Assembly (NCBI GenBank): GCA_003991915.1
Contig: RQTK01000004.1
Coordinates: forward strand, 1,277,658 to 1,341,657
DNA: 64,000 nt
Origin: Elysia chlorotica
Lineage: Eukaryota > Mollusca > Gastropoda > Plakobranchidae
Reading direction: 5' to 3'
Positions 58,401 through 64,000 of this stretch are shown piece by piece. A program made the translations under genes and the position numbers. The notes under the pieces are model-generated. The model saw only the letters and a program-made list of their open reading frames with translations, ran no database searches and had not been told where the DNA came from. Each line of letters begins with the position of its first letter. Positions within the stretch are counted from its first letter, which is position 1.

Positions 58401-61220
58401 AAGCTTCTTTAAGTTTGTAAATAATCTCCAATCCTCCCCTCAACATCTGATTCCATAATCATTGTGTAGTTGTGATTGCTACTAGTATTATTATTAAATG
58501 ATCAGAAGCCAAAATGACATACCATCTCTTAATATTTTTTTTGGATCAACAAATACACACGACAGGAAAAGTTCATAAGTTATGTCTGCGTTAGAAGTAA
58601 CTGTGTACAAAACATCACTCAATAACAAAATACACTTATCACTTAATACAAAAGAATATTTAACATGACTCAGAATAAGTAACATCTATAATAGCATTGG
58701 CACCTGAAGCAGATAGACGAGATATTTTCATTGAAGTCAGTGGAGCTCTCCTCATGAAGTGTCAAAGTCTCATCATGCAAACTGAACACTCGACAGATAT
58801 AGCTCTCTCTTGAACAAACTAAGGCTGGTGAGAAAAGAAGAAATAAAAACAAACAATCAAAGTATGTTTGGATTGTTACGTCATAAGATGAACAAAAATA
58901 TAATGTATATAATGTGTGTGTGTATGTGTGAGTGCGACTTGTCCATACTTATTAATCTCAACAGTTTTTAAATCATTGTGACTATAGATAAAAACAAATG
59001 TCATTAAATTATAAAAAAAAAATTATAAAAAAAACATGAATAGACGTATGAGATAAAGAATACACACATGCCCTGCATTTACTATGTCTTGAAAATAAAC
59101 AAATTCTCCATCTTCTATGGATTTTTTCTTTTTGTAAAAATTGTCATATCATAATAATTATTAGTTGCAACAACAACAAAATTTTCCATTTCTTTTTTTT
59201 TTGCAAACGTATAGCACTAGTCCTTTGGGCAGCTACAAAATATTACCTTTTGATCCAGACCTGCTGGTTGTGCAAAGCTGAAAAACACTTGAAACAGGGA
59301 GCAAGCTTTCCATGTTGAGAGTTTTCAGTCCAGTTTCAGCATTTTTAGAAACTGTAGACACACCTGTTTTCTATAGTTAAGGAACTGTTACCGATAACAA
59401 AATAGGCATTAGAAACAATGGGTTGAAAAGTTGCATACAATCAAGTACATCAAAGGTAAAACAATCATGGAATCTTCTACAAGTTAATTAATTGCTTTAC
59501 AAAAAGATACAAAGTTCATTAAAAGCTTCTCCTTTAACATGAACCAAAGTGTCTTTGTACTGGTTCTCTGATGTGACATGAGCAAGAACACCACCATAGA
59601 AGTCTCTGTTGTAACCACTCCAGCACTGAAAGAAAAGTCAATATATAAAAGTCATTGCTGATTTAGAGTCAAAAACAAAACAAAAATCACCCTGAACAGA
59701 CAAATGTGTTTATTTCATTAGTTCTTTCAAATAATTCATACCATCAAACTATGATCAATAATACAGACAAATATTAGGCTAAAAAAGACCCTGCATCTGT
59801 TAAAATTATGGCCATTGCCAATAAGGATATATCAGCTAACATGCAGTTCAGCAGTTATGCCTTCCTCATCTTTATTTCTGTAACAGGAAAATATAGTTGG
59901 TCTAAAAATGAGTCAGTCATGTTTAACAGCTGAATGATAACAAAAAATGTTTTACCAAAAAACAAAAACAAAAACAAAAACCAGCAACACATCTTTATAA
60001 CTCAAAGTCACTTTTCAAAGTGCTGCCCTTTTTTTTTTTTAATACATGTTTTGTAATGTCACCCTCACATTGCTATTGTAGGCTTGGCCAATGTCTTCCA
60101 ATTTCTCATGTAAATTACGGACAGCATCTGGCAGATTCTCTTGTAAAACAGACATGACATCAGCTTTGTGATTGCCTTTCTTCAAGTCTTTCAGGGCTTG
60201 CATGCACTGATCCAGCTTACTTGACATCTATACATGTGTGAAACAAAAGAAAACAAAAATAATTGAAAAAGTAGCCTTTTAAATATTAAAAAAATTATAA
60301 ATTTCATTCACAACGGACTTGTTAAGAAAATATTCTTTCCATGAACAAATTGTCAATATCATCAACAGTTTTATCTGAACATTTTTTAACCTGTAATTTT
60401 TATCAGCTTTCTCATCAAAAATATTATTATTAAGGTTTTTTATAGACCATTGTATAGCAAAAAGTGGTTGTGCTTTTATGAATATTTCTATCTCAGTTTG
60501 TGAAAGAAGTGAGTTAAATCTAGGACAACAATAATAAAGAGCCCATGAAGAAAGAATGTGCTTACAGCAGGGACACTGTGGAGACGTTTTCTTAGCGAAG
60601 GTAGATAATGCATCACAGACTTCATTTTCCAGATAGTGTCTTTGAGGTTGGACACACCCAAAATTCTGTCCCTAGAAATCCACTGACCTGTGATGCAAAA
60701 TTAAAAAAAATGGTATTTATATTTTCTTTCTGGTAATTCACAAAATCATACAGATAAGACAAAAAATGAATTTTTTTTTTTCTAATAACCACATCCCTTG
60801 AAGTATTTAAGAATGCTTTAATACTTAATTCATATTGTATGATTGATTTATTTCACCCTAAATAACTTTGATAAGTTGTAATGTATCTCCACACTAAAAG
60901 AAGAAAATGTATTCATATATATATATCTTTAAGCCATTTTAGTTTTAAAAAATTAGTTCTTTACACCTTGTAATGAAAGTAAACTCACTCTCTAAGGGTT
61001 TATCACTAAGAGGTATGGTAGGCAGCGCAGCAGAAAGACCAACTGTACTCATTTGTCCCTTTTGAGGCCAAAATTGAATATCTGTTTCCGCCTCGTCACA
61101 TGACAAATTCACATTCTGATAAGCACCATACTCAGCAAAAGTGAGTCTTCCGTGGCTTCTCCCAACGTTGACAGCGTATGGACAGGGATTAACTGGAAAA
61201 TACTGATCGGGCAGCTCCAT
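48966..61220 (-). CDS. TAF1C: TAF1C: RNA polymerase I-specific TBP-associated factor (SL1/TIF-IB subunit C), 16 coding exons
   Basis: Subunit of the nuclear SL1/TIF-IB complex, which with TBP and other TAFs places RNA polymerase I on ribosomal DNA promoters. Coding exons on the minus strand: 61220-60989, 60687-60566, 60227-60069, 59625-59511, 59363-59247, 58824-58704, 57599-57392, 56931-56773, 56149-56068, 55639-55522, 54997-54880, 54131-53897, 53145-53078, 52736-52587, 51725-51640, 50022-48966. All introns are GT-AG and every phase matches, giving 1,048 residues; vertebrate TAF1C is nearer 870, the excess lying mainly in the last exon. Family-like motifs seen: SKALVCSRES, ICFSPYMENEILVSC, NVYLWDIE, CVATDYALFLLDNRFP, MPVLNW, VYQLDSCGDIFYQSF, EQWLSAL, and a basic end PRPAKKYKR. 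Residues about 170-530 are the beta-propeller, 595-700 a charged helical region, 700-1048 low complexity. The start ATG follows a TTTTAG acceptor, so a non-coding upstream exon is likely. Candidate poly(A) signals on the minus strand are ATTAAA at 48944-48939 and AATAAA at 48417-48412. Confidence 0.87.
50318..50372 (-). mobile_element. Weak tRNA-like fragment in TAF1C upstream of exon 16
   Basis: The minus strand gives TTAATGCTCTGGATTGGCGG and box B-like GGTTTGAATCTC. A decayed head in intron 15. Confidence 0.35.
50818..51043 (-). mobile_element. Diverged SINE in TAF1C intron 15
   Basis: The minus strand has a head TGGCTCAAGTGGTAGATCAC and a body with GTCAGTATAATGTGACTTGT and GTCTCTGTGTGGCAGCTCAT. 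Strongly diverged, so an older insertion. Confidence 0.6.
51640..51725 (-). CDS. TAF1C: TAF1C coding exon 15
   Basis: Residues 669-696 plus two bases. Very basic helix EERHLRLKLLKRRELNRSER. Acceptor GCTTTCCACAG, donor GTGAAT. Confidence 0.74.
52587..52736 (-). CDS. TAF1C: TAF1C coding exon 14
   Basis: Residues 619-668. Encodes a basic helical region (NSLKSLMHEKRQTQLLLALK then DDKDITELLKKR). Acceptor CTACTGTAG, donor GTTTGT; both ends are phase 0. Confidence 0.75.
52885..53048. repeat. Three-copy tandem repeat in TAF1C intron 13
   Basis: Unit of about 56 bp: GATGACTTTACCTGACGTTT + ACTAATAAAACTT, copies from about 52893, 52948 and 53002, just downstream of exon 13 in transcription order. Confidence 0.85.
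53078..53145 (-). CDS. TAF1C: TAF1C coding exon 13
   Basis: Residues 596-618. Short exon encoding PKLMSDIFNCSSSEVSQLDE. Acceptor CTCACCACAG, donor GTACTT; its 68 bases restore phase 0. Confidence 0.75.
53897..54131 (-). CDS. TAF1C: TAF1C coding exon 12
   Basis: Residues 518-595. Begins LDSCGDIFYQSF and passes through an acidic linker to EQWLSALELQCYSA, comparable to the QWLKAL segment of vertebrate TAF1C. Acceptor TTCTTTCCAG, donor GTACGC. Confidence 0.83.
54664..54734. repeat. Short direct duplication in TAF1C intron 11
   Basis: ATGTTTTGTCCTGATAAGTG followed by ATA(G/A)ATG occurs twice in tandem. Confidence 0.8.
54880..54997 (-). CDS. TAF1C: TAF1C coding exon 11
   Basis: Residues 478-517. 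Ends SFTVYQ at donor GTAAGT; joined to exon 12 it gives VYQLDSCGDIFYQ, the conserved closing strand of the propeller (human: FQLSAAGDVFYQ). Confidence 0.85.
55433..55464. repeat. TA microsatellite in TAF1C intron 10
   Basis: About 15 TA units. Confidence 0.95.
55522..55639 (-). CDS. TAF1C: TAF1C coding exon 10
   Basis: Residues 439-477. Encodes RKLLLLASQQPAEVMCFPVD and a proline-rich end PPTAPIFPWRVSKIG. Acceptor TATCCCTAG, donor GTTAGT. Confidence 0.8.
56068..56149 (-). CDS. TAF1C: TAF1C coding exon 9
   Basis: Residues 412-438. Begins VLNWSTEMISPPQYL, continuing KMP from exon 8 into the P-(M/V)-L-x-W motif of the family. Acceptor TATGCAG, donor GTATGT. Confidence 0.83.
56425..56640 (-). 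mobile_element. Unnamed dispersed retroposon, copy 2 (TAF1C intron 8)
   Basis: Opposite-orientation relative of 9440-9658; its tail (TTTAGTTTAGTT on the plus strand) is at 56428-56440. It lies inside TAF1C intron 8 and is transcribed with that gene in sense orientation to its tail. Confidence 0.6.
56773..56931 (-). CDS. TAF1C: TAF1C coding exon 8 (propeller core)
   Basis: Residues 359-411. Contains FPYHCVATDYALFLLDNRFP, the most recognisable TAF1C signature here (human: HLVCTQFSLYLVDERLP). Acceptor ATGAGCAG (an alternative AG three bases earlier would add one Q), donor GTAGGC. Confidence 0.87.
57150..57297 (+). mobile_element. SINE body in TAF1C intron 7
   Basis: TACTGGCTGAGACATGAGTC ... 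ACCCGTCCACAATATAGCC and ACTAACTCAACTCATC; headless, antisense to TAF1C. Confidence 0.7.
57392..57599 (-). CDS. TAF1C: TAF1C coding exon 7 (propeller core)
   Basis: Residues 289-358. Acceptor CTTCTTCCCACAG, donor GTATGT. It carries the WD-like strand NVYLWDIE and the segment WSTAFFGGHPRHIVKANETS, which aligns with the W-x-D-F-x-x-HPR-V-L-V-G-D region of human TAF1C. This is one of the strongest exons for the family call. Confidence 0.87.
58704..58824 (-). CDS. TAF1C: TAF1C coding exon 6
   Basis: Residues 249-288. Acceptor TTTCTCACCAG, donor GTGCCA. It encodes YICRVFSLHDETLTL and ends in NISSICF, which splices to SPYMENEILVSC and forms the blade motif seen in vertebrate TAF1C. Confidence 0.82.
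59247..59363 (-). CDS. TAF1C: TAF1C coding exon 5
   Basis: Residues 210-248. Acceptor AAAACAG, donor GTAATA. It encodes LLPVSSVFQLCTTSRSGSK, which runs on through the splice to ALVCSRES, a typical propeller strand pair of this family. Confidence 0.78.
59511..59625 (-). CDS. TAF1C: TAF1C coding exon 4
   Basis: Residues 172-209 plus one base. Acceptor TTTCTTTCAG, donor GTATCT. It encodes NRDFYGGVLAHVTSENQ, likely the first propeller strands. The donor was chosen because it is the one that matches the phase of the next exon. Confidence 0.72.
60069..60227 (-). CDS. TAF1C: TAF1C coding exon 3
   Basis: Residues 119-171, phase 0 on both sides. It encodes a charged helix-rich segment (MSSKLDQCMQALKDLKKGN...). 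Donor GTGAGG is preferred; a second GT six bases downstream would add two residues in the same phase. Confidence 0.72.
60566..60687 (-). CDS. TAF1C: TAF1C coding exon 2
   Basis: Residues 78-118. Acceptor GCATCACAG, donor GTAAGC. It encodes the helical stretch RILGVSNLKDTIW followed by a basic LRKRLHSVP end; 122 bases restore phase 0. Confidence 0.8.
60989..61220 (-). CDS. TAF1C: TAF1C coding exon 1
   Basis: Residues 1-77 plus one base of codon 78. It begins MELPDQYFPVN directly after a TTTTAG acceptor and ends at donor GTGAGT. It corresponds to the poorly conserved N-terminal region of the family. Confidence 0.8.
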
Positions 61221-61509
61221 CTAAAATGACGAAAATGTGTTAAAAAGTTAAAAGTAATGTTATTGTGCAACTATGTACCAGTTCACACACATCAACTAAT
61301 CTTTAGGTCAGATTGAAACTATTTTTAATAGATTTTTTTTGGTGATTAATGCTTTTAACTTGAATTATAATAATTTTCTTACACATGATAGAGGGTCCAT
61401 GGATATTAACATTTTCTTTAATTTTCCCTCAATCTTTTAACAGTGGAAAAAAAGATGCATTAGACTTTATCTTGAACATAAAACATCTGTCAATCAATGA
61501 CTCATCATT

Positions 61510-61640
61510 TATGTGGTGGACGACAGGTAGGGACCTATTCATGATTAGTTGGGTGTGCCTTGAATGCCTGCATCCTTTGTAACATATCAGGGCCCCCAAG
61601 GGTTGGTGCAGATCTGTCGTCTAGCAATGGGCTAAAACAC
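61510..61640 (-). repeat. Tandem copy A of the coding-like segment, decayed
   Basis: About 130 bases nearly the same as 62126-62255, offset by 613 bases. The frame encodes GGPDMLQRMQAFKAHP as in copy B but hits a stop soon after, where two bases are missing relative to copy B. This marks copy A as the degenerate one. Confidence 0.6.
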
Positions 61641-61960
61641 TACAATGGTGTTAGAAGTGGCCGAGTAAATCCACATTCACTAAAGTATTTAAGACCCTTT
61701 GCTGTTAGAAGGCCAACAGTCTTTGATGGTTGTGATGAAAACAACAGTGGGTTGGTCCGACCTGATAAGGTTGGCGGTCTCAACTTCTCTCCCAAATTGA
61801 TGAGGGGTGAAAATGAGGGTCTGACTGTCGTTGGGATTCCTTTGCCAGGTCGCAGGGCAGCGGAGTGCTGACTGGTGTGGGGAGGATCCAGTGACAGATG
61901 GCGGGGTAGCAATTTCTTGGAGGGTCGCGGTGTGGCCAAACCTGGGGGAGATTCTGCCAG
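61640..61960 (-). pseudogene. Open proline/serine-rich block following copy B, unidentified
   Basis: Open minus-strand frame without an obvious start, containing RPSKKLLPRHLSLDPPH and ending FSECGFTRPLLTPL then TAG. It is in another frame than copy B immediately upstream and reads as its continuation after a one-base shift. No known domain is recognised. The short flush C-terminus looks like a natural protein end rather than a random frame. Confidence 0.3.
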
Positions 61961-61982
61961 TTGTTTGGAGGCGGCTTGCTGG

Positions 61983-62245
61983 TTACAGGGTACTCGGGAA
62001 GACTGACTGAGCCAGAGGAGTCTCTTTCAGCATTTGGTGGGTGCCTTTTGCTGGCCCCATGGGTTTGGGACAGGACAGATATGCTGCCTTACTCTTTTTC
62101 ATTCTTTTGATAGGAGGGGGAGGAGTGTGGTGGACAGGTAGGGACCTATATTCATGAATAGTTGGGTGTGCCTTGAATGCCTGCATCCTTTGTAACATAT
62201 CAGGGCCCCCAGGGGTCGGTGCAAGTCTGTCATTTAGCATTGGGC
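61983..62245 (-). pseudogene. Unidentified proline-rich coding-like segment, copy B
   Basis: On the minus strand an acceptor-like TTTTAG is followed by an open frame containing GGPDMLQRMQAFKAHP and a proline/lysine-rich run (HTPPPPIKRMKKSK). It closes at a TAA at 61983. A shift of one base just before the stop would continue into the next open block (61939-61640), so this may be a broken exon. It does not match a family I recognise. It lies 760 bases upstream of the TAF1C start on the same strand, so it could be a neighbouring gene's 3' exon or a gene fragment. Confidence 0.35.
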
Positions 62246-62749
62246 TAAAACACCACATTTATAATAAAACTGCAAAATGTAGCGTTATAATGCATTGGCC
62301 TAGAAGTAGAATGTAGGCCTATCTGGCTATCAGGGTTTTTTTTAATTTATGCATCAGATATCTGTTGCTACATTTTCTACAGTATAACACTAAGTAAAGA
62401 AGAAAAACTTGATTACAATGTATTCCTACCCAGTGAATGCCCCTTAGCTCGTTAAATTTATTCTGGGTATGATTTTAGGCGAACACTAAAGTGCTAGATC
62501 TATACATAGATCTAGGCCTAGACATGAAAAGGAGTCAGTTCCTTTCAGCGGTAGATCTAGATGATAACCAAGGTGGTTTTAAGTACAACAACATGCAAGC
62601 AGCACAGACCTGCCACCAGATCTTAATTCTCTAATATCATTACCATGGTACCTTTGGAGTTTTGTGGTCCCTAGCCTGTGGATTTTAAAAGTAAAAGTTT
62701 AGGTGTATATTGTTAGCACTTGTATCAAGCCATGTTGTTCTCTATTTAC

Positions 62750-62905
62750 CTTTTGATTATTTATGTGTACTCCTCTTCCGAAGAACTTAGTAATTTGGTC
62801 GGCAGCAAAACTCACAAGTGTCGTGTAAAAAATACTGCGGTTTGAAATACTTCCTTTTAAATCAACCAAATATATTCGCGACTATGTTGTCGCAACTAGA
62901 GTGGA
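62750..62905 (-). other. Exon-like open block, possible TAF1C 5' exon or unknown gene
   Basis: On the minus strand a frame stays open for over 40 codons (includes SFAADQITKFFGRGVHINNQ) and ends at a good donor AAAAG|GTAAAT. It has no ATG. A splice from here to the TTTTAG acceptor before the TAF1C ATG would make it a 5' untranslated exon. Alternatively it is a coding exon of another gene; I do not recognise the peptide. Confidence 0.25.
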
Positions 62906-62909
62906 ATAA

Positions 62910-64000
62910 TTATATTATTGATAATTATGTGTTCATAATTCCTATCTACAATTTTTTAGAAGAGCAATTGAAAGGGGTACATGTATTTAATTGACAGGCA
63001 TTGACTTTAAGCCGTTTTTTTACATAATCGAAACCGAAAGAAGACTGTAGCAGTCTAGAAGTTGAGCTTAGTAAAAAAGTTTTGACATTGGCACATTCAG
63101 AATCATAAAATTGGTAACTAGATCTAGATTTATTCGACGAATTCGTTTAGGTAGGTATATTAAATTTGGAGTGCCTATAGATAGGTTATTTGCCTATTAA
63201 GAATAAATAAAACTGCACTGTTAATAAAGATTTGAAGATGTAACCTTAAAGATCTAATCTACGTCACACACAATAATAGATCTACATTAACATTGTAACA
63301 TGATTACATGTAATAAAAAAAAAATTAATAGATCTAGATCTAGATCTATGTCGATCTAGAATCTAGTTCTGAAGAAGTCGAAATTCAGACAGAGGCTGCA
63401 AAAAAGATCAAAATCCTAGAGTTAGACAAATGGTTCCCTTTGTTTTCCGGATACATGGCTGGGAGTGTTTTTGTCCAAATAATGAATTTATAAACGCTGT
63501 GTATCTCAATAATTTTATTTGACACTATGGATAAACTTTCTTTAATACACCTAATAAACCTTAAACTAGCAGAGTTGTAATCAAAGAGGACCCTCTGAGC
63601 AGGATATATCCAGGACTTGACTGAGCACAAATACTCATACTGACTCTGTCCCAACCCCTATGATTATGCATCACAACTTTCTGATAAGAATCAGTTGAGC
63701 CACCCCTTGTTCTCCCCCACCTTTCTCATACACACACACTAAATAATCATATATCTTGGTCTATATGGATTGTGTAGTGAAACAGGGGACTTAGCAGGAA
63801 TATATATTTAAAGATGGACATGAATACCACTGCACAGGTGTTTACCCTCACAGCGCTTCCAGCAAATTTAAAATTTGTTCAAGATCCTTCTGATGTTAGT
63901 TGAAGACTTTTCTGCTTGTTCAGTCATATTTAATTTGTTTTCTATGATTGTTGTTCTTGTTGGGTTTTTTTAAATTAAAATAGAGCCATGAATAACCACA
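62910..64000. other. No gene assigned upstream of TAF1C
   Basis: AT-rich with AGATCT clusters. An 89-codon minus-strand frame at 63385-63654 shows no recognisable motif. Confidence 0.45.

Noticed and set aside
58494-58685. 63-codon minus-strand frame considered as a TAF1C exon
   Set aside because: Exon 6 joins exon 7 directly in phase and gives the continuous family motif; no acceptor/donor pair is needed here.
61560-61871. 103-codon plus-strand frame
   Set aside because: Opposite strand of the coding-like block; the minus frame has the more protein-like composition and the splice-like border.
63385-63654. 89-codon minus-strand frame near the right edge
   Set aside because: No motif or supporting exon was found; AT-rich chance frame is more likely.

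Overview
The window reads as animal nuclear DNA, most likely from a mollusc and probably a gastropod. It is AT-rich, has spliced genes with GT-AG introns, and is full of microsatellites, tRNA-derived SINEs and decayed CR1/Jockey-like LINE pieces. The taxon is an inference from repeat style and gene structure; nothing in the window fixes a species. There are no operons, CRISPR arrays or other prokaryotic signs.

Right part (about 48.9-61.2 kb, minus strand): one host gene can be modelled completely. Sixteen coding exons with consistent GT-AG boundaries and matching phases join into a protein of 1,048 residues. I identify it as TAF1C (TAFI110), a subunit of the SL1/TIF-IB complex that recruits RNA polymerase I to ribosomal DNA promoters. 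The call rests on a run of family-like motifs across the beta-propeller and a basic C-terminal tail. Its introns hold two SINE bodies, a copy of an unnamed dispersed retroposon and small tandem repeats. Upstream (61.5-62.9 kb, same strand) lie coding-like segments I cannot name, one of them tandemly duplicated with a decayed second copy, plus an exon-like open block that may be the TAF1C 5' exon.

Left part (1 to about 48.9 kb): no host gene is supported. It is a repeat landscape. (i) More than 30 copies or fragments of tRNA-headed SINEs, most sharing one 3' body that ends in a CCAACTCAAC-type tail, in both orientations. (ii) LINE fragments at 6.9-7.7, 11.7, 29.3-29.7, 39.4-39.9, 40.4-41.0 and 43.7 kb, one carrying a nested SINE with a visible target-site duplication. 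(iii) Minisatellites with units of about 110, 52, 39, 33, 40, 50, 37 and 18 bp. (iv) Long GA/CT, GATA, AGT, ATG, TAC and CAT microsatellites, two of which adjoin assembly gaps (20,728-21,042 and 33,775-34,317).

The main points for a second look are the mosaic SINE family with different tRNA heads on one body, the nested SINE-in-LINE site with a related empty site 10 kb away, a 33-bp satellite whose two tandem copies differ by six units, a 52-bp satellite with dimeric order, an unnamed dispersed retroposon seen twice, and the duplicated coding-like block beside TAF1C. I found no convincing new functional system.
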